DNA from: Daldinia sp. FL1419
Lineage: Eukaryota; Ascomycota; Sordariomycetes; Xylariales; Hypoxylaceae
DNA length: 19,723 nucleotides
Reading direction: 5' to 3'
NCBI GenBank assembly: GCA_025201765.1
Contig: MU623668.1
Coordinates: 1-19,723 of the forward strand
Shown: in pieces, positions 10,861-19,640 of the stretch
Numbering within the stretch: the first letter of the stretch is position 1
How the letters are laid out: every line of letters begins with the position of its first letter
Program-made: the position numbers and the translations under genes
The notes under the pieces: model-generated
What the model was told of the DNA's origin: nothing
The model's input: only the letters and a program-made list of their open reading frames with translations
Database searches by the model: none

Positions 10861-12760
10861 ATTCTATTTAACCATTTATACTAATAATTTTACATTTTTA
10901 TTTATATTATAAATTAATTTATCCTTATTAGGGAAATGAATAATTAGAGGTTAAACATTAGGCTTAATATTATGAACAAAATATTCAAATATTTAATTTA
11001 TAATTTTAAAAGGTTTAATAAATTAATTATATAAATATTTATTAATTTTATTACAATTTTAAACTTATTAATTGAAATTAATTTATATTTTTTCCATTTA
11101 TAAATATATAATAATTTTATTATTACTTTTATAAATATATTTATAAATATATTTAATAATTTTAATTAAAGTATATATTTCCATATTAATATAAATCTAG
11201 TACTTTTGGTTTAGGTAGGGGTTATACAGGACTACCCAATTATTATCAAATATTTACAACTCCAAATTGTTATTAGAGATTTTAACCATAGGTCTTCACC
11301 TATAAATTAGATAGCCATTAGGGTTTATTATCATTTCAATATAGAATAACTTCAGAAAACCCTTAGAACAGGCATTCTTAACCATATATAAAAAATTTAG
11401 TTTACTTTACCTATAAGATCTATATATTATATTTAAAAATATTACCTTTTGTAAGATACTGTTTAGGTTAATATCTGGCCCAAGCACTTCTACATAAATT
11501 ATTTTATTAATATATATTAATTATAAATAAAAATCATAATTGGCATCCATTAAAAAGACTAAATAATATATATACAACAAATTTCATTTTTAATATTCAA
11601 TAATCCACATTAACCCTATACATATCCCAAAATATGATCACAATTTTATATCTTTTAAAAACACTATATATTTTTAATTAAAAACTCTTATACCAATATT
11701 AGGCCAATTGTTTATAATCTGTCCCAGAAGAAGCTTATTTTTAATTTCTGACCAATTTAGGTTTATTATAAAAGTAATAAATAATGTTGGACAACCAAAT
11801 TTACAAACAATAACCATTAAATCTTAATAATAACAAAATATAAATCTTTCCAAATCCATAAATATTACCAATAAATAAATAATACACCTAATTAATAATA
11901 CATCAATATCTTCAATTAATATCACATTATTAAAGCCATTTTTAAAAACCTTATAAAAATCATTTTACTTATATTATAATTAATTAAGAAAATTCTATTT
12001 TATTATAACCCAAACATTAATTAAATACTATTAAAAGAATTATCCAAAAGTGAAAGGCATTAATTCCTATTAATAACAACTATAAAAATAAAATTAAAAA
12101 TATTATTATAATATTAAATTTATTTTTTTATAATTGCTTTTACTAATAAGCATTATTAAATTCCACCTAATCCCTTTATATAATCATATTAAAGGATAAA
12201 AAAAGGATATATAAAATAGGTAAATAACTGGGACTTTTATATAAGAATATGTAAGAAAGTCCAAAATATCTTATTTAGCCAAAACAATTTCCTTCTATTA
12301 TTATCTTATACCAGATACATTTAGAATAATTCCAACAATATTATCCATTATCAAAAAATTCTTTTATTTCCAATTAATACCTTCCTTAATAATAAAATTC
12401 AAATTTAATTTTAAAATTATTTTAATTTAAATTTAATTAATCCTACTTTTTCTTAATTAGTATATAATATTTTATAATTATTTTTAAATAATAATATATT
12501 TCTCCATATAAAGATTTTTCTTATAGATTTCTTTAGATAATTATACCAAAATATCCATATCTAAATCATTATCATTCATTATCATTCAATATTAAAAAAT
12601 CATTTACAGATCATAAAAATATAATTGGGTATATTATAGTTTCTTATTTAACACTATATTTATCAGACCAGTTTAATAATATAAAGTTCCTTATATTTAA
12701 AAGTAATTCAATCTTATACTATTATTAAAATAATTAATAAACTTATAATATATAAAGGTA
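10860..12760 (+). pseudogene. Unidentified decayed coding region, + strand
   Basis: One + frame (codons at 10862, 11222 and in phase) can be read from about 10860 to about 12420 with about one stop per 20 codons, mostly TAA/TAG, while the other two + frames have clearly more. A phase change near 12420-12500 leads to a further open stretch to about 12720. The inferred protein exceeds 550 residues. Readable segments include TIYTNNFTFLF (about 10874-10906), LLEILTIGLHL (about 11267-11299), ICPRRSLFLI (near 11730) and TGTFIQEYVRKSKISYLAK (from about 12225, if the TAA after the Ile was Gln). I recognise no domain. It runs opposite to the inferred Helitron strand, so it may be a captured gene, part of another buried element, or an illusion of low-complexity DNA, since some - strand frames are also fairly open. 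Confidence 0.35.
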
Positions 12761-13137
12761 AAAACAAACACTAAATTATAATATTAAATATTTTTTTTAA
12801 ATAATTTAACTTTAAAATTAATTTTAATAAATAATAATTATAAAAATTTAGATAATTTATAAATTTTTATCAGATTAATATCTCCATTTTTATAATATAA
12901 ATTATAGATTCCAATTTCCCCCATTTTATTCCCTAATTATTTATTTAATTAATATAATATATTATATATATTACATTATTTATTTATAGCCTTATTATCA
13001 TAAATTTTGATTATTAAAGGATTATTTTCTAATAATTAAGATAAATATTGTATAAGAGGTCTTAATTCTTATTAATTGTAGCCTTTATATAATTAATTAG
13101 TTATAAATATTATTAATCTTTTAATAAAATAACTTTA
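12761..13137. other. AT-rich stretch before the minisatellite
   Basis: I see no gene or recognisable motif. The sequence is almost pure A/T with short C-rich patches (12907-12935). From about 13050 it begins to resemble minisatellite sequence (CTTAATTCTTATTA, then TTTATATAATTAATTAG), possibly a very decayed extra unit. Confidence 0.4.
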
Positions 13138-13901
13138 TCTAGCAGAAAGCCTTAATTGTTATTATTCAAAAGTTTTATATAATTAAATAGGTTAAATAGG
13201 TTGAATAGGTTGAATAAATTGAATAGGTTAAATAGGTTGAATAAATATAGGAGATTTATGATAATCTTCTAATACTACTGGCCTTCTAGTAGGGCAACCT
13301 TATCTGGCAGGCTTTAATTGCTATTATTTAAGGATTTTATATAATTAAATAGATTAAATAGGTATAGGAGACTCATAGTGATCTTCTAATACTGCTGGCC
13401 TTCTAGCAAGGTGATTTCATTTGGCAGGCCTTAATTACTATTATTTAGGGATTTTATATAGTTAAATAAGTTAAATAGGTATAAAAGATTCATAATGATC
13501 TTCTAATATTGCTGGCCTTCTAACAAAGCGACCTCGTTTGGCAGGTCTTAAGGCAACCTCATTTGGCAGATCTTAATTACTATTATTCAGGAACTTTATG
13601 TGGTTAAATGGGTATGGGAATTTCTAAATAATCTTCTAATATTGTTGGTTTTTTAGGAGGGTAACCTCATCTGGCAAAAGGCCTTAATTATTATTATTTA
13701 AAAATTCTACATGGTTAAATAAATATGGAAGGCTTGGGATAATTTTCAAATGCTATTGGTTTCTTAAAAGGGCAACCTTATTTAATAGATTTTAGCTACT
13801 ATTATTTAAGAATTTTATATGGTTAAATAGGTATAGGAATTTCTAAATAATCTTCTAATATTGTTGGCTCTTTAGGAGGGCAACCTCATCTAACAAAAAC
13901 C
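13138..13901. repeat. Minisatellite, about six units of 108-133 bp
   Basis: Each unit contains CTTCTAATA.T..TGG.CTTCTAG, then GGGCAACCTCATCTGGCAG, then a CTTAATTACTATTATTTAG core, then a TTATATGGTTAAATAGGTATAGG tail, with variations. The anchor CTTCTAATA or its equivalent starts at about 13265, 13383, 13500, 13633, 13744 and 13852, giving spacings of 118, 117, 133, 111 and 108. The 133-bp unit contains a second partial copy of the GGCAACCTCATTTGGCAG block (13553-13570). Units differ mainly by transitions. The array keeps far more G and C than its flanks. It is not in a gene I can recognise. Confidence 0.85.
13184..13246. repeat. 10-bp tandem repeat at the left of the minisatellite
   Basis: About six copies of a 10-mer close to AATAGGTTGA (variants with A for G) lie end to end. 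The other minisatellite units carry only one or two copies of this motif, so this is a local expansion inside the first unit. Confidence 0.75.
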
Positions 13902-14249
13902 AACATCTTAATTTAAACTCTTTTAAAAATATTAATTACATTTAAATCCAGTTCTTATAATAATTAATGTTATTTAAGAGCATAATATAATTAATATATC
14001 TCATAAAAAAAATTAATATTAAGATTTATATATATTTTAAAAAGATTTTAAACCTTTTTATATTTAATATATATTTTTAAAAGAATAAAAATATTTATTA
14101 AAAAATAATAACTTTTAAAAAAGGGAATTAATAATAAAGTTTCTTTTAGAAAATAGCTTTAATATTTATAAATTAATATTTATATATTTATATATTTATA
14201 TATTTATTATAAAATATAAAAGAAATATTAATAATTTATTTATTTTTAT
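13902..14249. other. AT-rich stretch with A/T microsatellite
   Basis: There is no gene. At about 14173-14213 a run of TATATATT-like units (ATATTTATATATTTATAT and so on) forms a short A/T microsatellite. Confidence 0.55.
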
Positions 14250-15080
14250 TTTTCTTTTTTTGCCATACTTGTCTTGGAAGAGTTAGGAATAAAGATTATT
14301 TCTGATTTATTATTATTAAAATTATTTATGAAATCATATTAAATGGGAGGTTTAATTCTTTACTTATCTTTATTGGTTTTTTATTTTTTTGGAATAAGGT
14401 ACTAGTAGTTGAAATTTTTGTTTGATAATAGGGTTGGGAGAGGGTGGATTAGTGTTGGAACCTTTTATGAAACCTTTATTGCCATTATCTATTAAATTAT
14501 TTTTAGAATAATTTTATTTAATTTTAAATGGAGTAAATGATTTACAATTAATATTAATTTAATTTGTAGATTTATATTGTTGATAATTAGGAGTATTTTA
14601 TAATTTAGTTATTATTTTTAGAGGGGGGGTAATATTATTTAGCAAAAAGAGTATAATTGTAATCTTATTTTTTTTAAATTTATAATATTAAAAAAAATTA
14701 TAAATTAATAATAATAAATTAAAATTTATATAAAAGATTAAGTAATTTTAATTGTTATTATTTATATTTTAAAAGATTTATTTAATTGGTATTATTATTT
14801 AAGAAAATATATTTGGAAGAGGTTTATATAATTTAGGGATTATATTATATAAATATAATTTAAAGACTTTAAAGGTAATAAGATTTTAAATGGAATAATA
14901 TTTATATTATGAATTCCTTTTTTTAAATATAGGATTTTCGTAGTTGAAACAAATAGGATTATTTATTAAAACCTTGAAGAATTTATAAAATTTTGTTTGT
15001 ACATAGATCTAACATTTTCTATTAAATTTTGATGGAAAGTTCATATAAGATGGAGTTGTATTTCTGAGGCTGTGGGTATG
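14250..15080 (-). pseudogene. Unidentified decayed coding region, - strand
   Basis: From about 15075 down to about 14780 a - strand frame has only about four stops in 100 codons. It contains Arg-Asn-Thr-Thr-Pro-Ser-Tyr-Met-Asn, then YVQTKFYKFFKVLINNP and CFNYENPIFKKRNS. From about 14660 to 14250 a second stretch is hydrophilic and disordered-looking (Thr-Asn-Pro-Pro-Ser-Pro-Asn-Pro), with a basic end (Asp-Lys-Tyr-Gly-Lys-Lys-Arg-Lys). The strand is the same as that of the Helitron-like element, so it could be an element gene or a captured one. I do not recognise it and saw no Rep or helicase motif. The start and end are not determinable. Confidence 0.35.
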
Positions 15081-15559
15081 TTAAAAGAACATTTTAAAAA
15101 TATAAATAAAAGTAATATATTAAAAGTATAAAAGTTAATTTTGATATTAAGGATTTAAAATTTTTTAATTAATATTAATTGGGTTTTTAAAATAATTATT
15201 GGTTTTAAAGGTATAATAAAAGAAATAAATAATAAGTATTTTATATTAAATTATAAAATTATATTATTTTTTATAATAATAATTTTTTCTAATAATATAA
15301 TTATAAAAGGAACTTAATAATTCCTATAATTATTTTATTTATATTAATTGGAAATAGAAGCAAATTTACTACCCTTACCTATTCTTAATTATGGATTATT
15401 ATAATCTTTAATTTCAAAAATGCAATTTCAAATTTTTATTAATAATTGATATTAATTTTTAAGGGTATAAAAAAAAAGGTATTAATTATAAGTTTACATA
15501 ATCAATTTCTAGTGTACTCTATTAGATATTCTATATCATAAATTAAGACTAATAGTAAA
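15081..15559. other. AT-rich stretch, nothing recognised
   Basis: No family motif could be read here. The C content of the + strand rises from about 15310, where the sequence begins to resemble the flank of the satellite array. Confidence 0.35.
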
Positions 15560-16385
15560 AATTAAACCCAAAATTAAAACAAAAGTTGGTAAAAATTAAT
15601 AAACATTATAAATCTATATTGTAAATAGGTTCATAAATAATTTTCAAGGATTTACAAGATTATTTACTAATATGTTATCTTATAATTTCTTATATTATAA
15701 TATAAGGTAAATAGATAATAAAGATTAATCCTAATTGATATTAAGGTTAAACAAAATTAATAAAAATTAATAAACATTATAAATTTATATTATAAATAAG
15801 GTTATAAATAATATTTAAAAATTTATAAAATTATTTATTAATATATTATTTCATAATTTCTTATACCATAATATAAGATAAATAAATTAAATAGAATTAA
15901 TAAGAATTAATAAATATTATAAATTTATATTATAAATAAGGTTATAAATAATGTTTAAGGGTTTATAAAATTATTTATTAACATATTATCTTACAATTTC
16001 CCATATTATAATATAAAATAAATAAATAATAAGGATTAATTTTAATTAATATTAAAGTTAAATAAAATTAATAAAAAATAATAAATATTATAAATTTATA
16101 TTATAAATATGTTTATAAATAATGTTTAAGAATTTATAAGATTATTTATTAATATATTCTCTTATAATTTCCCATATTATAATATAAAGTAAATAGGTTA
16201 AATAGAATTAATAAAAATTAATAAATATTATAGGTTTATATTATAAATAAAATTATAAGCAATGTTTAAAGATTTATAGGATTATTCATTAATATATTAT
16301 CTCATAATTTCCCATATTATAATATAAAATAAATAAATAATAAGGATTAATCCTAATTAATATTAAAATTAAATAGAGTTGGTGA
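15560..16385. repeat. AT-rich satellite with 311-bp higher-order period (171 + 140)
   Basis: The anchor ATTATAAATTTATATTATAAATA recurs (with transitions) at 15605, 15776, 15916, 16087 and 16227. Spacings are 171, 140, 171 and 140, so every second copy is exactly 311 bases away. Long and short monomers share the ATAATGTTTAA..TTTATAA.ATTATTTATTAATATATTATCT and CATATTATAATATAA blocks. The long one has an extra 31 bases (AATAAGGATTAATCCTAATTAATATTAA-like). There are about five monomers, or 2.6 higher-order units. It lies near the 5' end of the Helitron-like element. Confidence 0.85.
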
Positions 16386-16865
16386 ATATTTAATATTATA
16401 TATAGTTGGACAACCTTATAAAAATATAGAAACTCTTACAATTCCCTATATTTTAAGAATTAATACATATTAATCTTAATTAAATAATTTTTAAAGGAAT
16501 TTGTTAATATAAGTTTTTGTTTAATAATGTAATATTTAGGCTTAAGAATATAAAAGGTTCACATCATGGGAAGCCACAGGCGTACACATAAGGTACATTA
16601 AAATTTAAAACTATTTTAATTTACTATATTAATTTAAAACTTATTTAAAAATATTAATAATTAATATTATTTAAAAAAAAACTTAATTTATAATTTTTTG
16701 AGTTAATTTATATTTGTTTATAACCGGAGGTATGTGTATAATAGGATTAAATATCCAAAATTATGGGATTTTTTCTTTAAATTCTTTAGGAGCTGATTGG
16801 TTAATTGAGATTATGGCGTAACTAATGAAATAAGAAAGACATAGATTAATTAATAAAATAAAAGA
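16386..16865 (-). other. 5'-terminal region of the Helitron-like element
   Basis: There is no gene here. Two patches are relatively undecayed: 16558-16600 (CACATCATGGGAAGCCACAG then GCGTACACATAAGGTAC) and 16720-16835 (ACCGGAGGTATGTG, then TTAGGAGCTGATTGG and GATTATGGCGTAAC). Such better-kept patches sit at both ends of the insertion. On the - strand this is the leading 480 bases of the element, where a promoter would be expected if it was ever autonomous. Confidence 0.4.
16864..16865 (-). other. Helitron-like 5' terminus TC at an A|T target
   Basis: The - strand starts TCTTTTATTTTATTA here, and the next + strand base, T16866, is the host T. This end was chosen because it leaves the outer Copia frame in phase with 589. 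A second TC at 16845 (TCTATGTC) is possible but out of phase. Confidence 0.45.
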
Positions 16866-16889
16866 TAAATTAATCTTCTAATATTATCA

Positions 16890-17830
16890 ATTATACCACC
16901 CCAACATAAACAAAATAAAATGAATTATTAATAAATTTACAAATATTAATTTAAATTAAAAAATAATTAAAAACTTATTATATATTATTTGTAATTAAAT
17001 AAAAATAATGAAAATACCCTTGAAAAAACCCCAAAAATAAATAAATTACACAGGTGAAATAATCTAATATAATATAAGTTCTTTATAATCTATTTCTATT
17101 AAAAAAAATAAATATTTTATATTAATAATTAATAATAATAATTTGTAGTATTAATTTATAATATATAAAATGAAAAATAAAATAGTAATAATTATTATTA
17201 AATATTTTATACATCTATATAAAATATTTTAAATTTTTTTTAATTAAATTAATAATTTATAATATTAAGTAAAGATTTTATAAATTAATAATAAATAAGA
17301 ATTTAATATAAATCAATTAAAAACTTTTTATAAAAAAAAGGGTATAAAATTAATTTTATTTATATTATATAATTAATATTAAAATAATATAACAAAAAAA
17401 AATATATATTTCTTATAAAATAAGGTATAAATTATATATATTAAAATGAAAATACTTACTTATTTTTAAAATTCTATTTTAAAAATAATTATATATATTA
17501 TTAATAAAATTGGAATATTTATTTATAAAGATATTATATTATTTAAATAATATAAAAATTATTTAAAATTTGGAAAAAACTATAAATTAAATAATATATA
17601 TTTAAAAATCTTCAAAAATTATTATTTTACTCTAATTAATTCAAATAATAAGGTTATGGCAGTTAAGAAATTTAAAATGTATAATATAAAGGTTATTTTC
17701 TTAAATTATTATAAAAAATGTAATTATATTATATAGTTTTTAAAAAAAAAAAAATTTTTAATAATATTATATATTATCTTCTATAAACATCTTAAAAATA
17801 ATAATAATATTTTAAATTTAAAAAATATTA
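16890..17830 (+). pseudogene. Decayed Copia integrase with pre-integrase domain (outer element)
   Basis: Codons from 16905 read Gln-His-Lys-Gln-Asn-Lys-Met-Asn-Tyr, matching the LWHKRxGHINY region of GAG-pre-integrase, then a PLEKTP-like block at about 17016-17035 where the CxxC/K..R segment leads into the core. The core gives Lys-Lys-Tyr-Phe-Ile and an Asn-Asn-Asn-Asn run where TDDYTR is expected. In another phase from about 17330 it gives Lys-Lys-Gly-Ile-Lys-Leu, Gln-Asn-Asn-Ile-Thr-Lys-Lys-Asn (family: QNGIAERKN, first Gln read from a stop), YIINKIGIFIYKDIILF, then YLKIFKNYYFTLI and NNKVMAVKKFK at about 17640-17675 (family: HLKVFGCxAY...KL.PR). It is inactive. Confidence 0.65.
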
Positions 17831-18339
17831 TTAAATTATTTTTTAAATATATATAAAAATGTTTCTATTATAAAAAAATAATTAAAGCTTTTAAAATTAA
17901 TATATAAAATATTAATAATAATATTGTGGATAAAAATATTATTAATAAAGAAATAAATTAAATTAAGAAAAAAAAGGTTAATTTAAGAAAATTATTTCAA
18001 ATTTATATATTTATTAAATTTTAAATGAAATTAATAATACCTTTATAATTATTATAAATTAAAAAGGTACATTTAATAATTTTTTATTATTTTATTTAAA
18101 TGTTATCTAAAAAGATATTATAAGCATTTTTATTTATACTAAAATATTTTTTAAAAAGTTTAAACAAACTAAAAAAAACAACCTTATATAAAAATATCTT
18201 ATTAATATAACTATATAAAACAAAATATTTTAAATTAATAAAAATAATTTAATAGTTAAAAAAGCCATAATTAATAATAATTAAAATTTATAATTTAAAA
18301 TAATTTTTAAAGAAATTTAAAAGAATTTTGAATATAGAA

Positions 18340-18995
18340 TGTTTAATTTTAAAAGATTATAAAATATTATTTATAAATATTTAATAAATAGTAAATGGGT
18401 ATTAAAGAAAAAATTTTTATTAATAAGTTAATTAAATAAATATAAAGTATATATTTACATATAAAGATTTATATAATAAAAAAATATTAATTATAATGAA
18501 ATAATTGTTATAATTGTTTATGTAGTATTATAGTAAATATTAATAATGTTTATAGTTTTTAATGGTTGGTATATTATTTAAATTAATTTTATAGTTATGT
18601 ATTTGAATGGCGATTTGGTAGAGGATATTTTTATAAAATTTTCCTTATTTTTGAAAAAGTATTTTGAAGAGTTCTTAAATAAAGTGGATAAGTATAAATA
18701 TATATTTAATAAGATTATTAAATTTATAAATCTTTTATATGGTTTAAAATAAGTTGATGTAATATGGTAGAAATGTATATATATATTATTAATTAAGAAA
18801 AGATATATATTATTAATATTAAATAATATAATATATATAAATAAAAATATAGAAAATATAATAATTTTATATATAAATAATTTTTTATTTTATAGATTGA
18901 ATGTTGAACGTTTTTTGGTGTTGGTAATAAATATTAAGGAAGATATATCTGTTATGGATTTAGGAATTGTAGATTGGTTTTTTGGAGTTAGAATT
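18340..18995 (+). pseudogene. Decayed Copia reverse transcriptase (outer element)
   Basis: A single phase from 18393 to about 18995 (200 codons) carries the full Copia polymerase signature. It has Lys-Trp-Val-Leu-Lys at 18393, a Lys-Tyr-Lys-Val block (family KYKARLVARGF), Ile-Asn-Tyr-Asn-Glu, then MYLNGDLVEDIF at about 18598-18633 (family TAFLNGDLEEEIYM). It continues with LLYGLK plus a stop for Gln at 18732-18752 and Met-Asp-Leu-Gly...Phe-Phe-Gly-Val at 18954-18989. The catalytic Tyr-Val-Asp-Asp reads Tyr-Ile-Asn-Asn at 18870-18881. All stops fall at expected Gln/Trp or similarly mutable codons. This is the clearest protein in the window. Confidence 0.9.
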
Positions 18996-19269
18996 ATGTA
19001 TTTTTTTTTATAAAAAATATTCACTTTAATTAAAAATAATATATTATAAAAATATTAAAAAGTATTAGATTGGAAGAAAAGAAAGTGGTGTTAATGTTAT
19101 TTAATTTTAAAGGAAAAGAAATTATTTAGGCACATAATTTGGAAAATGTTGTTAATATAGATAAAATTTTTAAATATATTTCTTTTATTAAAAAAATAAA
19201 TTTTTTAATATATATTATAAAATTTAATATTAATTTTATAATATTTATATAGGTTTATTTTATATGTAA

Positions 19270-19640
19270 TCTTATAGAAACCCATTTAATTAATATTAAA
19301 TAAATAATAAAATATTTAAAAGGTATAGTAAAATAAAATATATATTATTATAAATTAAATAATAATTATTTATATTATATATATAATTTATTAAGATTAT
19401 ATAATGTTATGAATATAAATTATATTTTTAATTTTATTATAAAAAAATTAATTATAAAATATGTATTTTTTATAATTAGGTTATTAATATTTTAATATAT
19501 TAAATTTTAATTTATTATAATAAAAAATTCTAGTGAAATTGAATATATTACCTTAAATAATATAATAATTAATATTGTGTGGATATAGAATTTTTTTGAA
19601 GAGTTAGGATTTATATTATTAGAATTTATTATCCAGGACG
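19270..19640 (+). pseudogene. Decayed, truncated Copia RNase H (outer element)
   Basis: At 19277-19330 the frame reads Glu-Thr-His-Leu, then Ile-Ile-Lys-Tyr-Leu-Lys-Gly, the family's NPT..H..A.KRILRYLKGT. At about 19460 Tyr-Val-Phe-Phe matches GYVF. At 19526-19546 Asn-Ser-Ser-Glu-Ile-Glu-Tyr matches SSTEAEY, and at about 19577-19612 Val-Trp-Ile, a stop, then NFFEELGF matches the WLRNFLEELGF block. The next expected motif, with the catalytic Asp of DNQSAI, is cut: GAC at about 19638 may be that Asp, but what follows (Glu-Val-Arg) does not fit. Confidence 0.8.

Larger units (their letters stand above)
590..16865 (-). mobile_element. Helitron-like insertion inside the outer Copia (contains a nested Copia)
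   Basis: Read on the - strand, the insertion begins TCTTTTATTT at 16865 and ends CTAG at 590, with a GC-rich 8-bp hairpin nine bases before the CTAG. It lies between an A (589) and a T (16866) with no target duplication. These are the classic Helitron features: 5' TC, 3' hairpin then CTRR, and an A|T target. The flanking Copia frame is uninterrupted when the insertion is left out, which fixes both ends independently. Total length is 16,276 bp, of which 6.2 kb is a later Copia insertion, leaving about 10 kb. I could not recognise Rep (HUH endonuclease) or Pif1-like helicase motifs, so it may be non-autonomous, gene-capturing, or too decayed. An alternative 5' end at 16845 (TCTATGT on the - strand) would put the host frame out of phase. 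Confidence 0.55.
16866..19640 (+). mobile_element. Outer Ty1/Copia element, right part (integrase, reverse transcriptase, RNase H)
   Basis: The Copia polyprotein resumes here on the + strand with the pre-integrase zinc region, followed in order by integrase, reverse transcriptase and RNase H. The order and the starting point complement the left part at 1-589, so I take both as one element split by the insertion. Phase changes near 17050-17330, 17800-18390 and 19000-19270 show small indels. The reading stops at about 19636-19640 inside RNase H, so its 3' LTR is not present here. Confidence 0.7.

Noticed and set aside
11784..16420. GTTGGACAACC present at about 11785 and about 16404 as a pair of element ends
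   Set aside because: The shared 11 bases are not extended by flanking similarity and give no terminal repeat or target duplication.
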